DNA of 64,000 nt from Xenococcaceae cyanobacterium MO_167.B27. Lineage in GTDB: Bacteria > Cyanobacteriota > Cyanobacteriia > Cyanobacteriales > Xenococcaceae. The translations under genes and the position numbers were made by a program. The notes beneath the pieces were generated by a model. That model worked only from the letters and a program-made list of their open reading frames with translations. It ran no database searches and had not been told where the DNA came from. This document shows positions 55,901 to 64,000 of the stretch, piece after piece. Where the stretch lies: contig JASJCP010000001.1 in the NCBI GenBank assembly GCA_030065935.1, positions 94,771 to 158,770 on the forward strand. Direction: 5' to 3'. Numbering within the stretch: position 1 is the first letter of the stretch; each line of letters begins with the position of its first letter.

Positions 55901-56228
55901 GCTTCTCTGTAGTCCCCCCAGGACTCAGACCTAGATCGAATTCGCTGCGCTCATGAGGTCTTTTGGGGGAAGCCCCCTTTCCCCCCTATTTTGAGTTATT
56001 GATAAGAAAAAAAAAATTGGCGATAGCCCTCAGATCTAAGATCAGGGTCAGATGTTCTGCGCCAGGGATAATCTCGCTCGGTTGTGTTTTGACCAGGCTA
56101 GAAGCTGCTCTTGAAACCATTGGATATTTTTTAGTTCTGCTGTCATGTCGATCTATTCGATAATGATATCGATCGTCGTACTTACAATTGAATTAAAAGT
56201 CAATCAGTAAAAAGATAAAAATATATAT

Positions 56229-56314
56229 TTCACTTTCCGCACGTCAAGTTGTCATATGTTTTGTAGTATGGTATTTGGCTAGGTATGCGATCGCTGATTG
56301 ACTAAAACTCCCAT
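56229..56314 (+). repeat. direct repeat B, right copy
   Basis: This 86-bp copy of 50,229-50,339 lacks the 25-bp insert. It is followed after 9 bp by the right copy of repeat A. It marks the right inner boundary of the insertion. Confidence 0.88.
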
Positions 56315-56323
56315 GAGGAAATA

Positions 56324-56509
56324 AATGATTACAGATAAATTATTTATCTTTGCCTACACATTAGCTAATGTCTGATAAAAAAACCTGGTAAAGTGCCAGG
56401 TTTTGTGAATCTAATTTAAATTGTCTTAACCTGGACTGAAGTTTTAATTATGTTCAAGATCATAAGTTACAACCAATTTTTTAGATTCATTCGGTGCGAT
56501 AGTTATAAT
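56324..56509. repeat. direct repeat A, right copy
   Basis: This 186-bp copy of 50,044-50,229 includes the hairpin terminator (56,380-56,404) and the real 3' end of the mutarotase gene. Here the gene continues, so this is the native gene-side junction. Confidence 0.92.
56380..56404 (-). terminator. terminator of the mutarotase gene
   Basis: AAAACCTGG and CCAGGTTTT pair around TAAAGTG, 40 bp after the mutarotase stop on the minus strand, with a T-tract in that direction. Confidence 0.8.
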
Positions 56510-57352
56510 ATCATCCGCAGCATTGGTAGTTTCTACACAAATAAAGCTAAGGTAAGCTTCATCTTCTAAATCTCCCATCTTATTACTAATTTCTATCCAG
56601 GGATTCCAAACAACCGCCGTTTTACTTCCTTCGCTGACAATAGAAATATGACGGTTGAATTTAGGATCGTCAATAACTAATTTCCTAGGAACATTTGTAT
56701 AAATCCGATCCAATTCCTCATTAATTTCTACAGTTCCCTGTTGTTGCTTTTCAACTCCTCCTGCGACTTTATCAAGATAAGTTTTATTCTCTAAACCTTC
56801 AACTTTAACCTGGTTGATATCTCCCACAGCAAAATAGGTATGAAAAGCTTGGGTAATAGAAAAAGTTTCATTACCTGTATTGCGCGTAGTTAATTCCAAT
56901 TTTAGAGTTTTACCTACGACAATTGCGAGTTGCAATTCAAAAGAATAAGACCAAATTTTTTTAGTTTCTTCTGTATCAACTAAGCCCAAAATAACTTTGG
57001 TTTCTCCAGTTGCAGTTGCTTCAGTCCCTAAAACATTCCAGACTCTATTTCTAACAAATCCATGAGCAGGGAGAGCGGAATTAGATGGGTGTGGTCCAAA
57101 CCAAGGCCAACAAATAGGTACTCCTCCCTTAACGGCTTTTCCCTCTTTATAGTAGGCAACCTCACTAACAAACATCAAATCAAATGGCTCAGTAACAGGC
57201 TGAAAAGATAACACCTGTCCCCCATAAATAGAGATTAATGCTTTAGCATTGTTATTGGCGATCGCTATTACTGGTCGTTGACCCTTGCCTTCGATAAATT
57301 CCAGTTGATTAGCAATGCCAAAATCAGCGTTTAACTGCTCGATAGCCATCAT
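56444..57352 (-). CDS. D-hexose-6-phosphate mutarotase (YeaD-type aldose 1-epimerase)
   Basis: This 302-residue beta-sandwich epimerase interconverts alpha and beta anomers of glucose-6-phosphate. Family motifs are LISIYGGQVLSFQP, GGVPICWPWFGPHP, LPAHGFVRNRVWNV, QAFHTYFAVGDI (catalytic His) and a C-terminal CVETTNAADDIITIAPNES. The length is normal. It starts at ATG 57352. Its last 66 bp are duplicated at 50,164-50,229, which shows that it was once convergent with the M16 gene across a shared terminator. Confidence 0.94.
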   Translation of the reverse strand: MMAIEQLNADFGIANQLEFIEGKGQRPVIAIANNNAKALISIYGGQVLSFQPVTEPFDLMFVSEVAYYKEGKAVKGGVPICWPWFGPHPSNSALPAHGFVRNRVWNVLGTEATATGETKVILGLVDTEETKKIWSYSFELQLAIVVGKTLKLELTTRNTGNETFSITQAFHTYFAVGDINQVKVEGLENKTYLDKVAGGVEKQQQGTVEINEELDRIYTNVPRKLVIDDPKFNRHISIVSEGSKTAVVWNPWIEISNKMGDLEDEAYLSFICVETTNAADDIITIAPNESKKLVVTYDLEHN

Positions 57353-57437
57353 GTTTTTATTAATCCTAAAATTCGATATATGAAATCATCTCATTTATAT
57401 GATGGTACAGATCGAGCTAGGGAAATTGCTGCGAACG

Positions 57438-58028
57438 CTAAATCTTACTGGAATGTTCTCTAAAGGATAAGGGATGAAGCTTAATAAAACTATCGAAGGC
57501 ATACCAAGCTAAAACATACCATGGTATAAGTTCTAACTGCCAGCCTTTTACTATTAACTGACGCATAGCCAGCACGCCTAAACTCAAGGGAAATAAAAAT
57601 CGCAGATCTACAGCATCATTGGTGGCTGTTTTGACCCGTTGATTTAAAATTGTGGTTGTTTTGATAACTTCTGCTGCTGCACTCGAAGAACTAGAAACTG
57701 ATATTCCTGGCTCTTTAGTTACTTCAACCAAGTTTACGCCCAAATCTTGCAAAACTATACACATATCTTGGCTACTTAGTAGTTCCCTACCGTGGAGTAC
57801 AGTAATACTGCCACTCGGGATGTTAGTTTTTACCCGATAAATCTCAAGACGTGCTTTGAGTGCATTAACAATAGGTGCTATTTTCTGCTGGTGACGATGA
57901 GCAGGGGTAACTCGTAAGCGGACTCGTCCAGGGGTTTGGCTGACAATTTGAGCCTCAAGAGAAGACGAATTCTGATTTTCCACGGTTCCCGCTTTCTGAG
58001 GAATTTTATTGTTATCTGCGATCTCCAT
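57438..58028 (-). CDS. HMA-like domain protein, single domain
   Basis: This 196-residue protein has a ferredoxin-like HMA_2-type domain at about 28-110 (EAQIVSQTPGRVRLRVTPAH...GSITVLHG) and a hydrophobic C-terminal region (about 145-185, FLFPLSLGVLAMRQLIVKGW). The metal-binding CxxC of true HMA domains is absent. Similar QxPGRVRLR proteins occur in bacteria next to P-type ATPases and DUF5132 proteins. It starts 41 bp after the small DUF5132-like gene on the same strand, so they form an operon. Function unknown. Confidence 0.75.
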   Translation of the reverse strand: MEIADNNKIPQKAGTVENQNSSSLEAQIVSQTPGRVRLRVTPAHRHQQKIAPIVNALKARLEIYRVKTNIPSGSITVLHGRELLSSQDMCIVLQDLGVNLVEVTKEPGISVSSSSSAAAEVIKTTTILNQRVKTATNDAVDLRFLFPLSLGVLAMRQLIVKGWQLELIPWYVLAWYAFDSFIKLHPLSFREHSSKI

Positions 58029-58069
58029 TGCTTAAAAACCTTTAAAAATAAACAATATTGGAATTGCTA

Positions 58070-58363
58070 TTAGCTGTCTTCAAAATCGGGTTCTACTGAC
58101 TCAAAGCTTTGTTGCAATTCTTCTTCAGCCATTTCCGCTTTGACCTCCGCTACGAGATCTTCTAAAACTTCCCCCGTTTCGATGATCGCACTTCTACTTT
58201 TTTCATAGGCAATAATTCCCCCCTTGATCAGAGCTTTAGCTACGGGTTTACTAGCTTTAGCTACAGCAGGAATTAGGACTGGAGCCAGCACAATTGCACC
58301 TACACCTGCTGCAATACCAGGAATTCCTAAATCTTCAAACAAGTCTTCAAGTTTCAAGGGCAT
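58070..58363 (-). CDS. DUF5132-like small protein, copy 1
   Basis: This 97-residue protein has an acidic start (KLEDLFEDLGIPG), a hydrophobic Gly/Ala-rich segment (IAAGVGAIVLAPVLIPAVAK), then KALIKGGIIAYEKSR, and an acidic helix. It strongly resembles DUF5132 proteins and is a paralog of 59,941-60,228. A GGAGATTAAGA ribosome site precedes the ATG. It is probably a membrane-associated partner of the HMA-like proteins. Function unknown. Confidence 0.75.
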   Translation of the reverse strand: MPLKLEDLFEDLGIPGIAAGVGAIVLAPVLIPAVAKASKPVAKALIKGGIIAYEKSRSAIIETGEVLEDLVAEVKAEMAEEELQQSFESVEPDFEDS

Positions 58364-58481
58364 TCTTAATCTCCTTGTGTTGGCATCGAAGGGTAATTAT
58401 TTTGGTATTGTTATTATCCTGGTGTTGTAGCGATTGTGGGTTTTATATAAGCAAGAAATAATAATTGATTAAAGTTCAGAG

Positions 58482-59339
58482 TTAGGGATTATTTTGATGG
58501 TTTTTTTGGTTGGGGATAGTAGAACTTTCAGAGTCATCAATTGCTTGAATTACCTTGTTTCCGTTGCTACTATTTACAGCTATTTTCTCTCTATTCGAGT
58601 CGGAGAGAGCTTCTATATCGTATAAGATGACTACAGAACTACTATCAGTTTTGAAACTTATATCGGTAATTCTATGGTCTTGTTCTAGTAAATATTTTAG
58701 TTCTTGAGCGTAGTTGCCATCGCGACTGATTCTGGGTACGCGCAAGCGAATGCGCCCAGGAATTTGATGAACAATCTCATAGTCTGTTTCTATTGCTCTC
58801 AAGAGATTTGATCTCTCTTCTACTACTATCTCACTTGTCGAGACTTTTTTAGCTGGAGATAATTCAACCTTGTCTGATTCTCCTCTAACTTGATCAATGA
58901 CTTCGCGAGTAATACCTGCTGCTAGAATATAGGTCAAGATAGATTTCCAACCTGATACCTGCAAACCTCTAGTGATCGCTATTCCTACTAGGGGAGGAAC
59001 AAGAGAAAATAACCTACTATAAGCTATTGTGCCAGATTGCCCTGTTGATTGAGCGATCGCTCCTGTAGATGCTTTAATTGAGCCAAACGGTTGTAGCAAA
59101 TCTGTTAATTGCTCGACTGATATTAAATCGGGAGCCCAGGTGACTACTAGGCTGTTACTTATTTGTCTAATTTCAACTGTATGAATGCCCGCTTGCTGTC
59201 GTAAATGATGGGCTATCTTAGGTAAAAGCTCGCGGGCATAATCACTCTTAAGACGCAGTCTTACTCTACCACTGACAGCATGAACTATCTCAAATTCTAC
59301 ATTTGTAGAAGATGCTGTACTTTTCTCCATTGCTATCAA
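58482..59339 (-). CDS. protein with two HMA-like domains
   Basis: This 285-residue protein has two copies of the HMA_2-type domain: about 15-90 (VEFEIVHAVSGRVRLRLKSD) and about 185-255 (TDYEIVHQIPGRIRLRVPRI). They are separated by a hydrophobic segment (LFSLVPPLVGIAITRGLQVS). There is no CxxC. The repeated IVHxxPGRxRLR motif relates it to the single-domain protein at 57.4 kb. It belongs to the same gene set. Function unknown. Confidence 0.75.
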   Translation of the reverse strand: MIAMEKSTASSTNVEFEIVHAVSGRVRLRLKSDYARELLPKIAHHLRQQAGIHTVEIRQISNSLVVTWAPDLISVEQLTDLLQPFGSIKASTGAIAQSTGQSGTIAYSRLFSLVPPLVGIAITRGLQVSGWKSILTYILAAGITREVIDQVRGESDKVELSPAKKVSTSEIVVEERSNLLRAIETDYEIVHQIPGRIRLRVPRISRDGNYAQELKYLLEQDHRITDISFKTDSSSVVILYDIEALSDSNREKIAVNSSNGNKVIQAIDDSESSTIPNQKNHQNNP

Positions 59340-59940
59340 CTAAGTACTTAATATGGATTTTAATCTAAGTGACGTTCTCCAGACACTCTATCCGCAGGAT
59401 AGAGTGCACAGCGATCCTAGACTTGCGACCAGGTATTCGGAGCTAGCACTTATCTAGATGAACAATGCAAGCATCATACATCCCCGACAGTACGCACCTC
59501 AGCAGGCAGTTTCCCTTCCCCAGCGTCCCTGGGTACAGTTTTCAGAATACATCCTATTTACGGTGTATATTTTACGCAGTTACCGAGTTTCCAATCGAAA
59601 CTCTTTCTTAACTGCAACTCCCTATATACAATTGTCTAGGTTCTGCAATGGGATGGATTTTTGATTTACTACCGAACTTCGGGTCATCGCCCCCTACTGT
59701 TACGCTCTGCAATAATTGTACAACACTTGCGCGAAGGGGGCTTCAAGAGCGCGAAAAGCACCAGATACAAGCCGAAAAATTAAGTATAAAGCGGACTTCC
59801 GCACCTTGCTATATAAAGATTTGGTTTCAAAACTGTAAACTAGCTATGCTGGATAGACCTTGCCCCGACTCTCTCACCGAAGGTGCGCGGAGCGACCCCG
59901 ACGCTCACTTCGTAGAGCGCGAGGCTTCCCGTCGGGAAAG
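59340..59940. other. 600-bp region without a convincing gene
   Basis: It contains CCAGCGTCCCTGGGTACAG, similar to CCAGAGTCCCTGGGTACTA next to tnpB at about 12,550, so part may be an IS605-type end. The stretch 59,870-59,940 is GC-rich palindromic repeat DNA (CTCACCGAAGGTGCGCGGAG, GCTTCCCGTCGGGAAAGC) that reaches the stop codon of the next gene. The 98-codon plus-strand frame at 59,648 has no family I recognise. Confidence 0.4.
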
Positions 59941-60228
59941 CTAATTGGCTGCTTCTGCTTCTGCTAATTTGCCTGCTTCTGCTTCTGCTAATTCCGCTTT
60001 GGCTTCTGCTACTATATCTTCGAGACTTTCGCCAACTTCTGCGATGACACCTTTGCCTTTTTCATAGAGGACAATTCCTCCTTTAATAGTAGCTTTAGCT
60101 AGGGGTTTACCAAGTTTTCCGGCAGCTACAGGAACTAAAACTGGCAGCAATACAATAGCAGCAATTCCAGGAACTCCGAGGTCTTCAGCTAGATCTTCGA
60201 TGTCGGGCATGAAGTTTTTGATATCCAT
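59941..60228 (-). CDS. DUF5132-like small protein, copy 2
   Basis: This 95-residue paralog of 58,070-58,363 shares DLAEDLGVPGIAAIVLLPVL, KATIKGGIVLYEKGK, EVGESLEDIVAEAKAELAEA and an acidic helix. The C-terminal EAEAGKLAEAEAAN comes from a short tandem repeat (GCTTCTGCTTCTGCTAATTT type). A GGGGGAAATAT ribosome site precedes the ATG. The pair brackets the double-HMA gene, so the set looks like a duplicated HMA-DUF5132 unit. Confidence 0.72.
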   Translation of the reverse strand: MDIKNFMPDIEDLAEDLGVPGIAAIVLLPVLVPVAAGKLGKPLAKATIKGGIVLYEKGKGVIAEVGESLEDIVAEAKAELAEAEAGKLAEAEAAN

Positions 60229-60831
60229 ATTTCCCCCTTTTTTTATCCTGAATTAATTTCTCCACTTCTAGTCTAACTCATTTGTTCCGTCCCAATAGAC
60301 AAGGGTCGAAAAAGCAATTTTTATTTATAAAACTTTAATTTTATTTTCTTATTATGGTGAAGTTATGACAAGAGAAAAAGGGATAAAATGTTTATGAATA
60401 GAACTGCGCAAGAGCCACATAAAGCTTTTTTTTCCCCCATACCAGATAATTTCCTCAAAAATCAAATATATCCTTTCTTTGCGCTTATTAAAGCCGATTT
60501 TAATTAGAGTTTCTTGATTAATAGCTATTAAAAAACTTTATGAAAGTTGAGCTAAAAATTTTTAGTTATCAAGGTCAAGATAAGATTAAGATAGAGAGTT
60601 TAGGTTCAATAACCCATATGAGTAGTATAAACAGCCAAGCAAAGCCGAAAAAAACCGTTTATAACCTTGATATAGCGATTGAACTCTTGCAAAAGTTTTT
60701 TATGGTGTAGTAGGAAATTGGCTATTTTAAATCAAAATCTATAACTTTTGACTTGACTCAACCAAGGTTTTGGAGACTTATGCAAGAGGTCTATTGTTCC
60801 CTCTTTACTTAGATGTAATAATTGGTAGAAC

Positions 60832-60945
60832 AGACAAGTTCAAGATGGTATCAATAAAGCAGGAAGAATAGTAATTAATCATTGCTTAGAAAACAATATT
60901 GGTATTATCATTTGTGGTTGGAATAAACGCAACAAAGATTCAATA
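60832..60945 (+). pseudogene. tnpB: TnpB fragment upstream of pstB
   Basis: The frame reads [20 protein letters not shown], then [18 protein letters not shown]. This matches the IS605-type TnpB segment with [17 protein letters not shown]. It lies 30 bp before the pstB start in the same orientation and may have replaced the native upstream region. The rest of 60,229-60,831 shows no gene. Confidence 0.7.
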
Positions 60946-60975
60946 ACGGCTATATATAAATTGGGGGTTAAGCTC

Positions 60976-61797
60976 ATGAATAAACCTACATTTGCCCCAG
61001 AAGTTGCTCCCTCTCCCAACGGTGAAATTGTTATTAAGGCAGATAATGTCTCGGTTTTTTATGGAGACTTCTTGGCAGTTCGGGATGTTTGTTTAGAAAT
61101 TCCCAAACACAAAATTGTTGCTTTCATCGGGCCCTCTGGGTGTGGTAAGAGTACCATGCTTCGATGTTTTAACCGCATGAACGAGTTAATACCAGGTACA
61201 AAAGTTGAGGGGAAAATAACTTTCTACGAAACCGATCTCTACGGAAGCGATGTTGATGCTATCAGTGTCCGTCGTAAGATTGGCATGGTATTTCAAAAAC
61301 CCAATCCTTTCCCCAAATCTATTTACAATAATATTGCCTATGGTGCTTGGGTAAACCATTATCAGGGGGATATGGATGAATTAGTAGAGCGCTCGCTGCG
61401 CCGAGCTTTTTTATGGGATGAAGTCAAAGATATACTCTATCAAAGCGGTCTTGACCTTTCTGGTGGACAACAACAGCGTTTGTGTATTGCTAGAGCCATT
61501 GCTATAGAGCCAGAAATTTTGCTAATGGACGAACCTTGTTCCGCTCTCGATCCTATCTCAACTAAGAACATTGAAGATTTGATGCAAGAGCTCAAACAAA
61601 GGTACACGATCATTATCGTTACTCACAATATGCAGCAGGCTGCACGCATTTCTGATTTGACGGCTTTTTTCAACGTAGAGACAAACGATAAAGGGGATAA
61701 AACTGGTTATTTAGTTGAATATGCTGCTACTAAGTCAATTTTTGAAACTCCTCAACAGCAAGCTACTCTAGACTACGTTAGCGGTCGTTTCAGTTAA
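60976..61797 (+). CDS. pstB: phosphate ABC transporter ATP-binding protein
   Basis: This is the ATPase of the high-affinity Pst phosphate importer, about 273 residues from ATG 60976. An in-frame TTG at 60961 is less likely. Walker A is [20 protein letters not shown], the PstB-type [20 protein letters not shown] follows, then signature [14 protein letters not shown] and Walker [14 protein letters not shown]. No pstS, pstC or pstA is adjacent, so it is an orphan or an extra copy. Its stop overlaps the convergent mgtE stop by about 4 bp. No Pho box was recognised. Confidence 0.95.
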   Translation: MNKPTFAPEVAPSPNGEIVIKADNVSVFYGDFLAVRDVCLEIPKHKIVAFIGPSGCGKSTMLRCFNRMNELIPGTKVEGKITFYETDLYGSDVDAISVRRKIGMVFQKPNPFPKSIYNNIAYGAWVNHYQGDMDELVERSLRRAFLWDEVKDILYQSGLDLSGGQQQRLCIARAIAIEPEILLMDEPCSALDPISTKNIEDLMQELKQRYTIIIVTHNMQQAARISDLTAFFNVETNDKGDKTGYLVEYAATKSIFETPQQQATLDYVSGRFS

Positions 61798-63188
61798 AAC
61801 GGCAAAATCAACTGGGCTATATACAAGTAGATGAGAACGCCGAAAACATCAGCAATGGTTGTCATCAAAGGAGCAGACATTAAAGCTGGATCTAAACCCA
61901 ACCAAGATAATAACAAAGGTAATGCTGCACCGATCCCGCTTCCTAAGATGGAAATAAATAGAAGACTAATTCCTACTACTACTGCAACTAGTAAATTTCC
62001 TTGAAACAGATAAGCCCAAGCCACTGCACTTAACCCTAAAATTAATCCGAGCCAAGCTCCTGCCATTACTTCCCGCTTAACAATCCATAAAACTCTATGT
62101 TGGCGAAGACTTTGAGTATTTAAACCCCGAATTACTACTGTGGAAGACTGGCATCCAACATCACCACCAGTATCGATCAACAGAGGCATAAAGACTACTA
62201 GGGAAATAATTTGTTTCAAAAGTTCCTCTTGAGCTTTAATGATCAAGCTTGCCAAAGTGGTCATTAAAAACACCACAATCAACCAGAAAGCGCGTCTGTA
62301 AACTATACTCAGGATGCTGCTTTGAAAGTAATGGTCATCTCCTGGTTGAATACCACCAAGAGTATGAATATCTTTAGTGGTTTCTGCTTCGAGAATATCA
62401 ATCACATCATCAACAGTGATAATGCCCACTAGCCGATTTTCTGTATCCACTACGGGTAAGGCTAAGAAGTCATAACGCTGAAGTAGTCGAGCTACTTCTT
62501 CTTGATGGGTATCTGTGTGGACGGAAATTACATGAGGCTCTGCAATTTCGCCAATGATTTGCTCTGGTTGAGCAGTTACCAAATCTCTAAGGGAAACAGA
62601 ACCAGTTAAATAATGCTGATTATCAGTTACATACAAAGAATAAATAGTTTCTTTGGTTGGTTCTAAATGACGTATGTATTGAAAGGCTTGAGCTACAGTC
62701 CATTTCTCTTTGAGAGAGAGATACTCAGGAGTCATAATACGTCCAGCAGTCTGAGGTTGATACCCTAACAGTAAAGCTGTTGCTTCTCTCTCAGAAGGAC
62801 TGAGTTGTGCTAACAGTTTGCGAACAACTTTGGCAGGTAGCTCGTCAAATAACTTCACCCTGTCATCAGGGGACATCTTATCAATAATAGTGCGGACATC
62901 TTCGCGGTTGAAGTCTTTGAGTAAAACTTGCTGTACGGAAGGTTCTAAGTATTCATAAACGGCGATCGCTTCATCTTTGGCAAGTAGGCGAAAGGCAAGT
63001 GCCTGCATGGTTTCTGGTAATCCTTCGATGGCTTCGGCAATATCGGCTGGCTGTACTGGCACCAAAATTGCTTTTGCCCCTTCCCAGTTTTCTTGTTCAA
63101 GCAAAATTTTTAGTTCAGAGCGAACTAACTGTCGTACCTCCTGACGGGGGTTGAGATGGGAATTAGAGGGGGGGCGAGCTTCGGTCAA
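61794..63188 (-). CDS. mgtE: MgtE-type magnesium transporter
   Basis: This 464-residue Mg2+ channel has an N-terminal MgtE_N helical domain (about 25-135, with [20 protein letters not shown]), two CBS domains (about 140-265, [10 protein letters not shown] and [20 protein letters not shown]) and five transmembrane helices (about 295-460). The pore region has [21 protein letters not shown] and the C-terminal [20 protein letters not shown]. The cytosolic domains gate the channel by sensing Mg2+. It is convergent with pstB. Confidence 0.95.
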   Translation of the reverse strand: MTEARPPSNSHLNPRQEVRQLVRSELKILLEQENWEGAKAILVPVQPADIAEAIEGLPETMQALAFRLLAKDEAIAVYEYLEPSVQQVLLKDFNREDVRTIIDKMSPDDRVKLFDELPAKVVRKLLAQLSPSEREATALLLGYQPQTAGRIMTPEYLSLKEKWTVAQAFQYIRHLEPTKETIYSLYVTDNQHYLTGSVSLRDLVTAQPEQIIGEIAEPHVISVHTDTHQEEVARLLQRYDFLALPVVDTENRLVGIITVDDVIDILEAETTKDIHTLGGIQPGDDHYFQSSILSIVYRRAFWLIVVFLMTTLASLIIKAQEELLKQIISLVVFMPLLIDTGGDVGCQSSTVVIRGLNTQSLRQHRVLWIVKREVMAGAWLGLILGLSAVAWAYLFQGNLLVAVVVGISLLFISILGSGIGAALPLLLSWLGLDPALMSAPLMTTIADVFGVLIYLYIAQLILPF

Positions 63189-63246
63189 ATCAGTAAATTT
63201 TTAGGTTAGATAATTAGAAAAACACGAATAAAGTTAATCGGTTGAG

Positions 63247-63281
63247 GTAGTTAGTAGTTAGTAGTTAGTGGTTAGTGGTTC
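63247..63281. repeat. TTAGTAG/TTAGTGG tandem repeat
   Basis: Units of AGTTAGTAGTTAGTAGTTAG type follow the mgtE upstream region, like those at 3185 and 38,917. The remainder of 63,189-63,387 is AT-rich with no gene. Confidence 0.7.
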
Positions 63282-63387
63282 TTAACATGGTTGTTTTTAT
63301 TTTGCCCTACCTACTTGTTTATTCTTGATTGAGAAGTTATTTTTTTGACTGCTTCAACTGTTTCCAGAGACTTTTGATTTGATTTTG

Positions 63388-63475
63388 ACATCCTCTCCCG
63401 CTAAAATCAACGGACATCTCACGGTTCTGAGGAGACCTCAGAACCCGTGTCCTCAAGATTTTTAACGGGAGATTC
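63388..63475 (-). ncRNA. predicted right end / omega-RNA region of the edge TnpB element
   Basis: It begins GACATCCTCTCCCGCTAAAA and contains the hairpin GTTCTGAGG / CCTCAGAAC (63,424-63,444), extended by CACG/CGTG, and a matching TTTTAACGGGAGA. This is the structured DNA at the 3' end of IS605-type tnpB genes from which the guide RNA is transcribed. Boundaries are inferred. Confidence 0.5.
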
Positions 63476-63998
63476 CAACACCTCGCGATGTTAGTTTCCT
63501 GCTTCGACCCGTGCCAACTAGAGCATTGTTCCCAATACTCCCCGTCGCTTCCAGTCCACAGGCATTTTCTAACACGATCTGCCCGACCGCATTTATTCCA
63601 CGATTTCTAATCTCTTGTGCTGCTGCTACATCTCTTGTGGTCGTATATCCACACTCGCTACAGCTATGTACTCGCACATCTAAAGTCTTTTTACCTGTAT
63701 GTGCGCCACAGTTAGGACAAGTTTGAGAAGTACCATCCTTATTGACTTTGGCAAAATAAGTGTCAGTTTTCCAACAAACCCACTCTAGAATATTTACAAA
63801 CTGACCAAAACCAGCATCTGCACTGTGTTTTGAGAGCATTCCTCTAGCCCAAGAGGTAAAGTTAATGTCTTCGACAAATATCATTCCAGCACCATCACAC
63901 AGGTGATGAGCTAGTTTGAAATGCCAGTCGCCCCTTGTGTCGGATATACGTTGATGTAGCCTAGCTATTTTCTGATTTAACTTGTGTCGATTATTTGA
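63462..63998 (-). CDS. tnpB: TnpB, C-terminal part, running off the right edge
   Basis: The frame stays open to the window edge (NRHKLNQKIARLHQRISDTR...FKLAHHLCDGAGMIFVEDIN), so the gene starts outside. Visible motifs are the middle acidic FVEDINF, the zinc ribbon CPNCGAHTG...CSECGY and the last acidic TTTRDVAAAQEI. The Met at 63,884 is internal and not the true start. It looks intact over the visible part. It is of a different subgroup from the 12.5-kb TnpB (tail GRSRKLTSRGVGISR) but close to the relic at 35.9 kb. Confidence 0.88.
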   Translation of the reverse strand, partial: SNNRHKLNQKIARLHQRISDTRGDWHFKLAHHLCDGAGMIFVEDINFTSWARGMLSKHSADAGFGQFVNILEWVCWKTDTYFAKVNKDGTSQTCPNCGAHTGKKTLDVRVHSCSECGYTTTRDVAAAQEIRNRGINAVGQIVLENACGLEATGSIGNNALVGTGRSRKLTSRGVGISR

Positions 63999-64000
63999 CC

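Larger units (their letters stand above)
54519..55922 (+). mobile_element. decayed IS4-family insertion sequence with perfect 21-bp TIRs
   Basis: The left end CCTGGGGGGACTACAGAGAAG (54,519-54,539) and the right end (55,902-55,922) are perfect inverted copies. Both are flanked by GACTCAGAC, a target duplication of about 7-10 bp whose exact boundaries are ambiguous. The element is about 1.4 kb and contains one broken transposase gene. Confidence 0.9.

Noticed and set aside
55963..56163. 66-codon ORF right of the IS4 element
   Set aside because: It starts in repeat DNA and shows no recognisable pattern.
59648..59944. 98-codon ORF with a CNNC motif
   Set aside because: Its last third is made of GC-rich palindromic repeat and the rest matches nothing I know. 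It is reported only as a region.

Overview
The window comes from a cyanobacterium. It carries psbA (photosystem II D1), a high-light-inducible (Hlip) protein, a cyanobacterial-type P-II protein, RibBA with a cyanobacterial-style C-terminal extension, and many HIP1 octamers (GCGATCGC). It is AT-rich and full of small dispersed repeats and broken IS200/IS605-type (TnpB/IscB) and IS4-type elements. I cannot fix the genus.

Layout. 0-13 kb is mostly housekeeping: glnB(-), a hybrid histidine kinase(-), an M20 amidohydrolase(+), an AI-2E-type permease(+), an rRNA pseudouridine synthase(+), psbA(+), rplU-rpmA(-) and miaB(+). Accessory debris lies between them: a 178-bp MITE that abuts an antitoxin relic, a truncated TPR protein, and a hemagglutinin-type fragment joined to an ADP-ribosyltransferase-like ORF. 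An intact-looking TnpB gene sits at 12.5-13.7 kb.

13.9-30.2 kb is the most interesting region. It looks like a complete RiPP (ribosomal peptide) locus with its own export machinery. Four short precursors share a leader ending in a double glycine. With them are an APH-fold kinase and a HopA1-family protein (the dehydratase pair known from class V lanthipeptides and thioamitides), an aldo/keto-reductase-fold protein that appears to lack its catalytic tetrad, and two parvulin-type PpiC proteins. Downstream come a short RTX protein, a helix-turn-helix protein, a cNMP-binding/C39-peptidase/ABC exporter and an HlyD adaptor fused to a receiver domain. No core peptide contains cysteine, so ordinary lanthionine rings cannot form. 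Precursors 1 and 3 are preceded by hairpins with an identical 18-nt loop and covarying stems.

30.2-35.7 kb holds a three-gene minus-strand locus: a winged-helix protein, a P-loop ATPase, and an RNase D-type exonuclease fused to a Cas4/RecB-like nuclease with a four-Cys pattern. A 53-bp direct repeat brackets it, so it is a candidate defence or repair island.

36-50 kb returns to chromosomal genes: mutS2, hlip, ribBA, a receiver/membrane protein, a Na+/H+ antiporter, two paralogous Ser/Thr kinases (one with a poly-Asp tail), a ROK kinase and an M16-family protein lacking HxxEH. IscB and TnpB wreckage lies at 43.9-44.5 kb.

50.04-56.51 kb is an insertion between two convergent genes, bounded by nested direct repeats in the order A-B...B-A. 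It carries a methyltransferase, a membrane glycosyltransferase, a second 178-bp MITE and a decayed IS4 element. After it come a hexose-6-phosphate mutarotase, a duplicated HMA-like/DUF5132-like gene set, pstB, mgtE, and a TnpB gene that runs off the right edge.
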